This document shows, piece by piece, positions 37,274 to 47,193 of a stretch of DNA of 64,000 nucleotides; positions within the stretch are counted from its first letter, which is position 1; the number at the start of each line of letters is the position of its first letter. The notes beneath the pieces are model-generated. The model saw nothing but the letters and a program-made list of their open reading frames with translations, did not search any database and was not told the origin of the DNA. The DNA lies in contig OW051493.1 in assembly GCA_932521035.1 (NCBI GenBank), positions 5,332,001 through 5,396,000 on the forward strand, written 5' to 3'. The stretch is from Oscheius dolichura (Eukaryota > Nematoda > Chromadorea > Rhabditida > Rhabditidae). The translations under genes and the position numbers were made by a program.

Positions 37274-38567
37274 ATGCAGTCTGTCAACGCGGCCGACAAA
37301 TTTGGAGGGGACAAGCTCGCCCTAGAGCTCTCCAAAGAGGAATACTATCATGGTCTGCTGCCTCGCGAAGACATGACCAGGCTTCTCCGTCGCCAAGGCG
37401 AATTCTTGACCCGTTTCTCCGAGGCTCGCAAAGGCGAGAAGTCGTTCATCCTTTCGACTATGATCGCGGAGCATTTGGGAAAGGACGGCATCAAGCATTT
37501 CATCATCTCCCGCACCCCGCAAGGAAAATTCGTCATCGAGACATTCGGCTTCGGTACAATTCGGGAGATGATCGATTTTCATCTGAAGGGAACGTCGCTG
37601 ACCAAGGATGGCGGAGTGAACATCAAGGTGCCGATCAAGCGACAGACATAGGAACACCCTCACGAGAACATTACACTGGGCAAGAAGTTGGGCGAGGGCG
37701 CCTTCGGAGAGGTCTCCTTGGGCACGCTGAAGATCCGCGCCGACAACAAGACACAGAAAGCCAGCGGTCAGCACAAAGTCACCTCCAGCGCCGAATTCAG
37801 CGAGGTGCCGGTGGCCATCAAACTGGCCAAGATGGAGACGGTCAGCAAGGAGCAAATCAAAGAGATCATGTCCGAGGCCCGGCTCGTGAGGCGATTCGAC
37901 CATCCCAATGTCGTCAAGTGAGGATATTTATTATTGGAGAAGGAGACTGGAAATGGTTTAGGTTCTATGGTGTGGCCACGCTCCAGGAGCCGTTGATGGT
38001 GCTGATGGAGGTGTGTCGGGAGGGCGCCCTGGACTCGTACCTCAAGAAAGTGAAACAGCCCACTGAGAAGCTGACCGAGACGGTCGTCCAGGCGGCCTGG
38101 GGGCTGGACTACATCCACCGGAACAATGTGCTTCACCGTGACATAGCGGTTAGAAACTGCCTCTATGGGAACAACAACGTCAAGATTGCCGACTTCGGCC
38201 TGTCCCGAGAAGGAAGCTGCTTCCAGATGGAGCCTCATTCCCGTGTGCCCATCAGATGGCTGGCCCCCGAGGTGCTTAGCACAGCCTACTTCACCAGAAG
38301 ACGGACGTCTGGGCCTACGGCGTAATGGCCTGGGAGATCTATTCGGACGGGATCGAGCCGTATACCAACACATCGGTAGCTGAAGTGGCGAAGAAGGTCC
38401 TTTCCGGCCATCGGATGCATTTCCCCGATGCTGTTCACAAGGAGGTGAAGGAGTACATCATAGACAACGTCTGGAACGCCATTCCCGAATTGCGTCCCTC
38501 CATGTCGGGCATCGTCTCGAAGTGGCAGCTGTTCTTCCGCATGGCAGCGCCTCCTCACAAATGGTAG
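37274..38567 (+). pseudogene. SH2-tyrosine kinase (Fes/Fer-like, nematode type), interrupted
   Basis: An SH2 domain (YYHGLLPREDMTRLL, GEFLTRFSEAR, FIISRTPQGKFVIE) is followed by a tyrosine kinase domain: LGEGAFGEV, VPVAIKLAK, HPNVVKFYGV, HRDIAVRNCL, ADFGLSREG, VPIRWLAPE, KTDVWAYGVMAWEIY. No FCH domain precedes it, as in the short nematode Fer-like kinases, many of which work in sperm. One 44-base intron (37918-37961) is in phase. Two lesions: TAG at 37649-37651 where the family has Trp just before the kinase domain (QT*EHPHENITLG), and one base missing at about 38300 (FT then AAG ACG; FTQKTD expected). All catalytic motifs remain. Either a young pseudogene, a null allele, or two sequence errors. 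The start follows a CTCTCGTAG acceptor. Confidence 0.8.
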
Positions 38568-39201
38568 ATATACACTTCAATAAACACATGCTATGTATTT
38601 TCCTTCTTTTCTCGTTCTCTCCAGCAGTAACTGTTTCCCCTTAGAAATTGACTGTGTCCATTCGGGAACAAACACGGCCCTTGATGTCTACGCCTGTGTT
38701 ATCGGAGCTTTTCCCTCACCGAGCTTGGCATTTGACTCATTCCACGTGTCCATATTTCCCGGTCGAGAGTCGGATCAGTCGGCGATGAGTCTCCTTGCGC
38801 ACAAATATAAATCCGGTTCCGAGCAGAGAAGACGTCCCACGTGGAGGGGTCTGCCAAGGAAGGGAGACTCTCTTGTTGTATGAGAAGAGAACAAGAAGGG
38901 TCACTGCTTTCCTGAATGGATTCATTCTCTTCAATAGATGACAGAAGACACACTATACCTCTGCTGTGGTGTTCTCCTGACTGATATGATATTATAGCTG
39001 TTGAAGTCGAGAGGAGAGAGAGGCTTAGTGTTATGCCCAGCCTGAGAAGAGGATGCCCCCCTCCCCCCGGAGTATCCACCGCTGCGCCCCCGTGGACGAT
39101 CGACGTGTCTTTATTTGGGCTGATTCATCTGAAGGCGCTAATCCGCAGCACCAATACCGCTCCCAATATATTTGTGTCTTCTGCCGACGGCGTCACTTTC
39201 C
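38568..39201. other. Intergenic, upstream of the four-domain Ly6 gene
   Basis: No coding exon supported. An AATAAA at about 38578-38583 is the likely poly(A) signal of the kinase gene. Confidence 0.45.
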
Positions 39202-40927
39202 ATGTGGACTCTGCTTGTCCTTCTCCCCTTTTCAGGTGTTTTTCCTTCTTTCCGGGGGGACAGGTCAATTCAGAGGCCATCTTCTGTAAACAGTGCTTCA
39301 ACTACAACGGCCAGGTCTGTGTCACCGCACAGGATTGCAATGGCAACTACTGTCTGTTCGGTACGTTAACATTCCCGATAGATACGGCTAAAAATAGAAG
39401 AGGTACTCCAAACGAACGGGGCTCAGACGACGAGGAAGACCTGTGTCAGCCAGCCGTACTTTCAGTACCCGGACGGGTCCTTCCTGACCACGACGAATCA
39501 GTGTAGCGACAGGTGAGAGGGCTCCTCTAATACACTCCCCCTCGAAGGAATACGAACGTCGGTGTGTACAAGGTGAAGATATGCAATGACCAGGACTACT
39601 GTAACGAAGGCTGCAGCTCGTCCGTGCTCCCCGCGCCGTATACCCTTCCTCCGCCCACATTCCCTCCGATTGTTCCCGGGATGGGTAGGTTACTGTGGTC
39701 ACACAACTGGTGATCTCTAGTTCAATGTTTCAATTGCGAGACATACGACGGAAGCGACTGTCGGACAAACGTCTGCCAAGGCAGATACTGCCTCTACGGT
39801 ACAGTGAAGCGGATATTCCCACTGAAAAGCACTTTAGAGAGGAAAGTGACGGCAGGGAGCATGACAGTAAGGAAGAGCTGTCTACAGAACGCCAACGTCG
39901 TTTTGGACGACGGCACTTCAGTACAGACGGTTGACGTCTGCGAGATCAGGTATCAACTGGGGAGGATCCCTCTAATGGTCTAGGAACACCGCCCAATCGC
40001 AGTACTACGTCAAGATGTGCCAGGACCAGGACTTCTGCAACGGCTACTGTAACCCCCAGTCCATCACAGAGCCTCCTCAAAGACGTAACCCTATTATCAG
40101 ATCCTAAAGAGGAGAGTTTAGAGCCCCTGGTGACCTGCTACTGTGACACGGGCAACTGTCAAAACAATCGTTGCCAGGCCAACTACTGCCTCTACCGTAA
40201 TCCTATACGTTTAGCTGTTATAAGTACTGGTTACAGAGAGGGAGACCCGGAACGGGCAGATCATCTCAACGAGGCGCAGCTGCACCCAGGTGCCTTACGT
40301 CCTCTATCCGGACAACACGTATTCGACCGAAGTCAACCAGTGCGAACTCAAGTAGGTGTCTCTGTGGTGTCGGCCATCCAGTTCAGGACTGTGAATGATG
40401 TCAACTACCAGGTGAAGGTGTGCAACAACGGCAACTTCTGCAACACGGACTGTCCCTATAGTGGGGGCCTCTCAGGTGGCCAGACAGTCACCTGTACCCA
40501 GTGTGATGCGATCAACACAAACGATTGTTCCGGAACCACCTGTACTGGCAACTATTGCTTATACGGTGAGCTTAGGAGATCACGGCTGAGACGGCAAACT
40601 TAGAACTGCAAGTGAGTCAGACGAATGGGAACAGCGCCGTGAAAAAGTCCTGTGCTCCCGGGCCGGACGTCGTCTACCCTGACAATACACTCTACCATTC
40701 ATTTGGAAGTTGTGAACAGAGGTATATGAGTTGTCTGCCCCTATTGATTCTTCAGGTCCTACAACGGAGTGACGTATACTTTGAAACTGTGCAACTCGAC
40801 TAACAACTGTAACACCCCGTGTAGTCTCTACCCGGCCACGGGCTCCCCCCTTCCCGTCCAGAGTAGCGCCACGATGTCCTCCACCCTTCTAATCATATCC
40901 TCTGTTGCCTTCCTTCTTTTGGTGTAG
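39202..40927 (+). CDS. GPI-anchored protein with four tandem Ly6/three-finger-like domains
   Basis: A short signal peptide (MWTLLVLLPFS) is joined through a 38-base intron to four units of the same plan. Unit starts are FCKQCFNYNGQVC, VQCFNCETYDGSDC, VTCYCDTGNC and VTCTQCDAINTNDC, each running to a YCLY/YCLF where an intron falls. The second exon has a KSC/RKTC cysteine and a Tyr-Pro-Asp-Gly/Asn motif, and the third ends VKxCxxxxxCN followed by C. The end is Ser-rich plus a hydrophobic tail (TLLIISSVAFLLLV), as for GPI attachment. Intron positions repeat between units, so the gene grew by exon-set duplication. Domain type is close to Ly6/activin-receptor three-finger folds. Function unknown. 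Confidence 0.7.
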
Positions 40928-41086
40928 AATGCCCTTTCGAATCATTTCTCTAACTGTATATTATGAACAATAAACTATCTCCATCAGATCATCTTCCAGA
41001 GAGGCAATGGCGCAGCTGTTCCAGTCTCGAATCCCATCCTCCTCATAACGTTAACCAGTCCACTCTCTTTTTGCCCTGACCCGAGA

Positions 41087-41095
41087 CCATATAAG
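41087..41095 (+). promoter_or_regulatory. TATA box of the C6 gene
   Basis: CATATAAG, about 70 bases upstream of the start codon at 41163, in the expected orientation. Confidence 0.5.
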
Positions 41096-41162
41096 CCGAT
41101 GCCATTCGACGGGGAATTGTGCTTCTCGGGTGGCTAATTGCAACCGAGTCCCTCTCCCTTCA

Positions 41163-42201
41163 ATGTGTCTTCTATCCGCCTCCCTCCTCCTGAAGATGAC
41201 TATGTTGTTTGGAGGAGGCACCCAGGCGTGTCTCAAGACAGTGGTACGTTGGTCCGTCTTCCCGATTAAATAAGATTTTCAGACTAATGTGCCTGGCACC
41301 ATTACGCCTCGTAAGTCTGTGGAATAGTTCTTATATACTCCAATTCAGCCTGTGCCCTGTGCACGACCAATTCCTTCTACGTGACTGACCGTTGTGATGA
41401 CCCAGACGAAAGTGGATGTGCTGTCATCCCTCCCTCCGAGGTCGTCACCGAGTCCCTGAGTTCGGGCGGATGCAAGGAGGTTGGTCTCGTCCGACTCCTC
41501 CTAGAATATTGGGGTGTATGTTTAGGCCGCGATGACCTGTCCGGATGGATCCTTCGTCGTAGTGAGTTTCGGCGGGAATATGTTTCCCGTCGGTCTCTGG
41601 TCGACCTTTACAATGGTATCCCTAAACTACTCTTAATTAATGAATGAGATTAAAGGTCACGGAGTTCACGAACATCGTCTGCAGCGACGACAGCACCTGG
41701 CTGATAGTACTCGGTGACGAGGCCTCCCCCCTCGACTACATCTACTGCTACAACAAAAGTTAGTAAATTACAGAAGAAAAGAACGAATGGCCAGATTGTA
41801 CACTGTGTCCGAATCTGCCGACTCCCACCGACGCACAATGCTTGCCACCCAGCTGTTATCCTCCGAAAATCGAGTACAAGTTGGCCTCTTCGCCTACTTG
41901 TCCTCATCAGAAATTTCAGCCCCTCTGACCCCACACCAGGCCCTACCTGTCGGCAGATCTTAATCGAGTGTCCGACCATTTCTAATCTCGACCCCAACCT
42001 CAAGTTCGTATTCGTAGATGGATCTGAAGTGGGTATTGTTCTGACTCTCAAAATCTCGTTGAGCAGACCATCGTCACTTTGGCGGAATTTGGAGGAGGAC
42101 AAGGGGGCGAGCTAAGCTGTAGCAACATGGCCATGTGGTCCTATACCTCACCGGAAGGAATGACTAACCTTGTGTCCACCATTAGCTGCCAGTACATGTG
42201 A
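41163..42201 (+). CDS. Secreted protein with two nematode C6-type (DUF281-like) domains
   Basis: Starts MCLLSASLLLKMTMLFGG, a plausible signal peptide, though the first in-frame ATG is not the only choice. Seven short exons follow with agreeing phases. Domain 1: ACALCTTNSFYVTDRC, GCKEAAMTCPDGSFVVV, VTEFTNIVCSDDSTWLIV. Domain 2: NCTLCPNLPTPTDAQC, CRQILIECPTISNLD, ELSCSNMAMWSYTSPEG, ending VSTISCQYM. The alternation of CxxC, a Cys after a loop, C-x-x-W and a last Cys near the end of each unit matches the C6 domain found in C. elegans secreted proteins. The domain's role is unknown. One intron removes an in-frame TGA, which supports the splice model. Confidence 0.65.
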
Positions 42202-42393
42202 TCGTTAGCTATTTCCTCGTCTGTTGTTGTCCTCCGGAATAAAAACGGTGTGCCAGACGGGCGACGTCAGTATTGCCTTGTCTTCGCCCCCCGTATCTTC
42301 TCACAGTTTCCCCTGAGACAGACGGCCCATTCCCGCCAAAGTGCCCACCTCCAACGGGATAAAAGAAGCGAGGCGAGAGACCGGCCGATAGTT

Positions 42394-43059
42394 ATGGGAA
42401 GCCTCTGGCTGCTTCTCCTCGTCGCGTGGCCCACGTGCCATGGGGTAAGTGCCCATCCTCCCTCCCTCCCCTAACCGGCTTCAGCTGGGCAACCAATGTC
42501 AGACATACAAGCCCCTGGCCAACCCAATGGCCTTGTTCGATAAACTCCAAGAAGCCCAGCTAAGTAACCTCCTCCTCTATTTTTGAAATGCCTTTGCTAT
42601 TTAGAAACCAAGCAATTAGCCAGCCCTCTCGTGGATAGCTTGCCCGCCCGAGACCCCAGCAATTCCCAGGTCTATTCAATGGGAAAGGATGCGGTAGTCA
42701 TCATGCCAAAGAAGCAGAACCCCACTGTCCTCCCTCCTTCTGTCTCTCGTAAGCTCTCTTCATAGCTATGTACCCATTGCCCATTTCAGGACCACCCCTG
42801 GCTCAGCCCTACACTGGGCGGGCTCAAGGAGATATGGAAAGTGAGTCTCCCCTCAGCTGGCCAGTTCCCTTTCCATTCAGTTCTTATCCCGGATGTGATA
42901 CAGTTCCTCCCGACACAGCAACAGACTACTCAAAAGCCTACTCAACAGACCACCCAAAAGGCAACCCAAAAGGCCACCCAAAAACCTACTCAACAGGCCA
43001 CCCAGCAACCCACTGCCACCGTCAACCCCGACGTCGCAGCCAAACTAAACTCCAGTTAG
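42394..43059 (+). CDS. Secreted Thr/Gln-repeat protein
   Basis: Signal peptide MGSLWLLLLVAWPTCHG, then LGNQCQTYKPLANPMALFDK, a Pro-rich middle with SPLVDSLPARDPSNSQVYS, and a C-terminal run of Thr-Gln/Lys repeats (TQQQTTQKPTQQTTQKAT) before the end PDVAAKLNSS. Four short introns have agreeing phases. The Thr-rich tail could be O-glycosylated as in mucin-like proteins. An alternative frame across the repeat gives a His/Pro-rich sequence and is a shadow. No domain recognised. The gene ends 110 bases from the convergent kinase gene. Confidence 0.6.
42916..43020 (+). repeat. Thr/Gln-coding short tandem repeat
   Basis: Imperfect 12-base units of the type ACCCAAAAGGCC and ACTCAACAGACC, coding T-Q-K/Q-A/P/T, in the last exon of the secreted protein. 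Confidence 0.7.
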
Positions 43060-43168
43060 TTTTTTTTCCCAATCCGCGTCTCTTTGTGTTTTGTGTTGTT
43101 TGTGTCCTTTCAGAATACAATACACCCAGAACACAAATCTTTATCTAGCTCGTTGTAAGTTCTTCTGT

Positions 43169-44251
43169 CTACTCGACCTCCATCTTCAGGGCCGAGTCGA
43201 CCAGCTGCGGGTGGACGGCCTCGTAGACGAAGCTCTTGCCGGCGAAGACCCAATTGGGTTCGTTGGCCATCCATTCCGAGAAAATGCACTCCTGGTAGCC
43301 GGCCCGGAGACACTCGTCCTGAACAGTCCCCGTTGCCTCTAATAAAGATATACCCACTTCTTCGAGAAGGGAGGCGATCAGCCGGCGACAGGCCGTCGAA
43401 GGGTAGTCCGGGTAGTCGAGGACCTTGCGCATGCCGGCGTTGTCCTGAAAAGTGGGCCATTTGCCGACCATCATCGTGTAGAGGACGACGCCGGCCGAGT
43501 AGTAGTCAGCCGCGTAGCAATCGTACGACTGGAGACGGTTCAGCTGGGGACACGAGTAGGGACGAGTGCCACAGAACGAGCGCGACCTCTCCCTCTTCTG
43601 GATGGTCCTCGCAAAGCCGAAGTCCAGCAGCTTGATGTCCCCGTTGGAGTCGAACACGATGTTCTCCAGCTTGACATCCCGGTGGACGATCTTCCTCTCG
43701 TGGAGGTAGTTCAGGGCCTCGACCAGCTGGCGGAAGTAGCGACATCCCTCGGGCAGCTCCCTGATCCTCTTCTCCTTCATTATGCGGTCCAGCAGGTTGC
43801 CACGGTCATAGAACTCCTGGACGATGACGATCTGGGACGAGGTCGGCTGGAGAACACCCAGGCAACGGGCCAGGTGGGGGTGGCAGACCTGTAAGCATTA
43901 TGACGGCGAGTGGAGGAGCACCTTGGATGTGATGTTCAATTCTCTCGGGAGGAACTTGTCGGTTATCGACTGGGGAATGGCCTTCTTGTTGACGATCTTC
44001 AGAATGACATTTCGATTGTACAAGTAGGAGAAGGACATGAAGACGACGGAGCTAGAAGTGGTCGCCAATGGCCCCTCGTGGAAAGAGGCCCGCAGCTTGT
44101 TTCTCAGCGTCGGCAGAAGAGTTTCAGCCACATCGAGGTGTGGCGATCGAGAAGGACCGCTTGGAACGGCAGACATCGGTGAAATGGAGAAGGCATACTC
44201 CAAGGGGAGTAGTCCAAACTGGCAAAGACAAATACGGGGGCCGATTAGCAA
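43169..44251 (-). CDS. Serine/threonine kinase, TSSK (testis-specific) type
   Basis: Two exons split by a 33-base intron (43921-43889), the shortest in the window. The kinase core is clear: VILKIVNKKAIPQ (VAIK Lys), VCHPHLARCLGVL, RKIVHRDVKLENI, IKLLDFGFART, FCGTRPYSCPQLN (APE equivalent), DYYSAGVVLYTMMVGKWP. DFGFAR and the SFCGTxxYxxPQ wording are typical of TSSK kinases, which act late in sperm development. The glycine-rich loop is not visible; the region reads FHEGPLATTSSSVVFM, so ATP binding may be altered, or an exon may be missing. The start is uncertain, at 44251 or 44176 (MSAVPSGPS). It is divergent from MED4 with only about 150 bases between. Confidence 0.75.
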
Positions 44252-44399
44252 CAGAGCGCGGGCGAGGGAGTACGCACACTATCGATACGCAATACTCCCC
44301 CAATCGACACTTCTCGTTTTGGCCATTTTGGCCGGTCGTGTTTTTATCGTTTCACCTCACGCAGCTGCCGAGATATTTGTTGTATGTGAAAAGTGAAAA
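44252..44399. promoter_or_regulatory. Bidirectional promoter region between the TSSK-like kinase and MED4
   Basis: 148 bases separate two divergent start codons, so both promoters must overlap here. Composition changes abruptly to AT-rich on the MED4 side. Confidence 0.45.
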
Positions 44400-45587
44400 A
44401 TGGAAGGAAGAAGTTTACGTGATGCTATGTTAGAGTGTGTAGATGATCTCGAAGGGATAACTAAGCAGGTATGCCTTTTTTCAATTTTTTAAAAATTAAT
44501 TATTTCAGATTGTAGATTCATTATTAAACCGAGATAAACATAAAAAAGAAGGGGAATCCTTATCTAATTTAGTCACATTATACGAAGGGAAGCATAAAGA
44601 TATGAAGACACTTACACGTAAAAGTGAGTTTTGACTAGAATTTCTAAAATAAGTGCAAATACAAAGTTTTTTAGTTCCTGAATATCAAGAGCGAGAAAAA
44701 CTTATCGGTCAGTTGACATCGTGCGTTGGTCAAAGAGATAAGATTATCCATCATGTAGAAAGCATTATACGTTCAGCAGAAACGGCAGTAATGAAAAGTG
44801 TTTATCGAGTAAGTTGGTCTATCATATGTGAATTTTTTAAAATTAAGAGCAACAAACGGTTACAATCAGCGAGACACTCCGAAATACGTTTAGTCGATAG
44901 CGAAGAAGTGATTAAGTTTGCTCATCAAATTAGTAGGGGATATTCTATTACAACTCCACATTACTGGAAACAAGGTAGTTTTAAACATGTGTCTTTATAA
45001 TGCTCTCTTAGGCGATCCACAACGACCGTTTCCTACCGAACCAGAATTTCGTGCTTCTCGTTTAGCTGCTCCACGTGCCGCACCTACCTCTAACGCAATA
45101 AATATGATCCGAAATACAGCGAACTCTAGCGTACGTGTTGTTTACTCCAATATAGTATTTTATAATTTTAGGTACGGACTCCTCCAACTGGTCCACGTAT
45201 GGCGTCGCCTATGGTCACATCAACAGCTGCTACTAAAACATGGGGATCTCCAAGCCCTCGCCCTAGGTAGTGTTTTCCTTTTCTATTTATCATTCGTTTA
45301 AAGTTATGCCAACTCATCCCCACGTGTTCGTCCACCACTTACAACCCCAGGCGGTAGTAGCAGAGGCTCAGAATCATCACCATATAATGGGAAAAAGTAC
45401 AGCACTGTAAGTCTTTCGCTTCCACAATCTAATATGTTTTTAGGGGTCGCCTCATATATCTTCTCCTAACGTGGCTATCTCTATCCAATCAACTGTTGCT
45501 CGTCCTATGCAACAAATTATGGCAGTTGAAACAATGAGTAGTGATAGCAGTTCCAGTTCAAGCAGCGAAGATGAAGGCCAAAGTTAG
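44400..45587 (+). CDS. MED4: Mediator complex subunit 4
   Basis: Part of the Mediator middle module that links activators to RNA polymerase II. The N-terminal half is a coiled coil (LRDAMLECVDDLEGITKQ, LLNRDKHKKEGESL, KLIGQLTSCVGQRDKIIHHV). The family's hallmark block is intact: SEEVIKFAHQISRGYSITTP followed by YWKQGDPQRPFPTEPEFRAS. A low-complexity Ser/Pro region and an acidic serine tail (SSDSSSSSSSSEDEG) close the protein exactly as in animal MED4. About seven introns of 36-50 bases are in phase, and codons are AT-ending. MMACHC follows 158 bases after the stop on the same strand, so the two may be one operon. Confidence 0.9.
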
Positions 45588-45745
45588 AAGTATCATTTTA
45601 ATTATTTTTGTATTTTATAATTCACTTCCACGGGTAATTAATAAAAATAAGTATCTACATCGCCATATTGACCAATGCCCTTGTTATTCCAAATGATACT
45701 GCTATAGTGAATACCTTTTTACAACAATTTCAGAAGCGTATACAT

Positions 45746-47193
45746 ATGCCGCTGGTGGAAACCGAGGCGATCCTTGAGCTTAAAGGATTCGTGGATGCAC
45801 ATCTGCCAGAAGATGATGGATTCGAATCGTATTTGTTCCAAGTATGTGTACAAAAAACTTATACATAGGGGCATTTTCGATTGGCGACTACAACAAATCA
45901 GTTTCAAGCGACTTCCATATCAATTTGGATCCCTCTTCTGTTGGATTACTCATTTTAAGTACTCCATCAATGTTTGATATCTCCTTTAGAAGATGGATCG
46001 GCGATAAAATTTATGAAGTATGACAGGCTACTATATGTTTAAATACCGTACTAGTTTTAGCTTGGATCTTTTGAAAAAGTTGCTGAAGAAATTACATCAC
46101 CCATACAGGAATTCATGAATGACCGATTAAATCCTATAATTGAGGTTCGTTTTGCTACATGTCTTTAAAATTTACTTCTATTATAGAATCTGTCTATACC
46201 ATACCAATTGATACATGATCATTCACTTTGGCCCAATAGGAAGCCTAAAATATTAATGCAAACCTGTGGCCACATTTCAGGTTTGAATTCCTCTTTTTTA
46301 TTTACCATGTTATAGGCGCAGCATTTTATTATCAACCTCGTTTTTTTACAAACGGCTGTTGGCCACCTGACGGCAATATGGATAAAAATTCGGTAAATTA
46401 ATTTTTCTTGCGCATCTATGAATCCAACAGAAAATACAGACTATATGCTCTTTTCAGAAATTCATCGGTCTCAGTCTTCATCCTGTTTACGGTGGACATT
46501 TCGCTTTTCGTTCCGTTATTCTCTTTCCTGATACATTTGTTGAACATCTGGATGTAAAAAGGCCACTTTCGATATTAAGTTCCGATGATGACATTAGATT
46601 GGCATTGGAAAAGTTTAATTTCTCATGGAGGGATTCTGGATTTAGGTGAGTTTTTTTTCATTAACCCATTTTTGCCCGAATTTCCCATTTCAAGAAATTT
46701 TTTACTGGGAGATGAGAGTAGATCCATTCGATGGCGTCTCTCACCGTCTACAAGGAGAATTTCTTTCATCAGCTTGGTAGCGTCACAGTGAGGAATCGAC
46801 AACGTTTTACCAGAATTAAGCCCTTCTATAAGCCTCGACAAAAGTAGACCACTCATAGAAAAAGGCGTAATTCTGGTAAAACGCTGTCGATTCCTCACTG
46901 TGACGTTCCAAACCGTTAGAAACCAGCTCAGCTATCTGACGGCCAGAGGCGCTATCGAATGAACCTATTTTTCAAGAAAAAAATTTCCAACTTGAACGAA
47001 AAACACCAAAGGGGGGACCAAGGCAAAAAATGTTCATTTTTGAACACATGGGAATGAATGGGTTAATTTCTATTACTTTTCTAGAGATTTTGGCGGACCG
47101 AAAATACGTTATTCGCAAACTCAGGTGGAATTCTTCAGTAAACCTCCAGCAGACCGTTGGCAAGTGTTGCAAAAATGGTTTCCAGAAAATTAA
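45746..47193 (+). CDS. MMACHC: Cyanocobalamin reductase / cobalamin trafficking protein (cblC)
   Basis: Removes the upper ligand of vitamin B12 in the cytosol and passes cobalamin on. The start is the ATG 13 bases after a CAATTTCAG acceptor. Family blocks: NLDPSSVGLLILSTPSMFD, RRWI, PNRKPKILMQT (human PNRRPKILAQT), HISGAAFYYQP, GLSLHPVYGGHFAFR (with the cobalamin-contacting His), FNFSWRDSGFRDFGG and YSQTQVEFFSKPPADRWQVL. Intron 1 is odd: the frame requires the exon to resume at IGDYN, but the sequence there ends TTTTCG instead of TTTTCAG, so one A appears to be missing. The last intron (46646-47083) has a 398-bp MITE inside it. The rest is intact. Confidence 0.9.
46665..47062. mobile_element. 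piggyBac-type MITE in a MMACHC intron
   Basis: Flanked by TTAA on both sides (46661-46664, 47063-47066), with ends CCCATT...AATGGG, the form piggyBac elements take. Inside is a second, strong inverted repeat: 46781-46818 pairs with 46868-46905 with one mismatch over 38 bases, separated by a loop of 49 bases, so the transcript would fold into a long hairpin. No transposase is encoded. It lies wholly within the intron between SGFR and DFGG. Confidence 0.75.
46781..46905. repeat. 38-base inverted repeat (hairpin)
   Basis: Arms 46781-46818 and 46868-46905 are near-perfect complements (one A/G difference). They form the core of the MITE. Confidence 0.85.

Noticed and set aside
37649-37651. TAG in the kinase as selenocysteine or programmed readthrough
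   Set aside because: TAG is not a selenocysteine codon and a second lesion (frameshift) exists downstream.
39222-39250. 28-base intron in the four-domain Ly6 gene
   Set aside because: A 38-base intron to a later CAG gives the correct phase and usual length.
42768-43148. Alternative His/Pro frame over the Thr/Gln repeats
   Set aside because: Frame shift relative to the upstream exons; repeats stay open in several frames.
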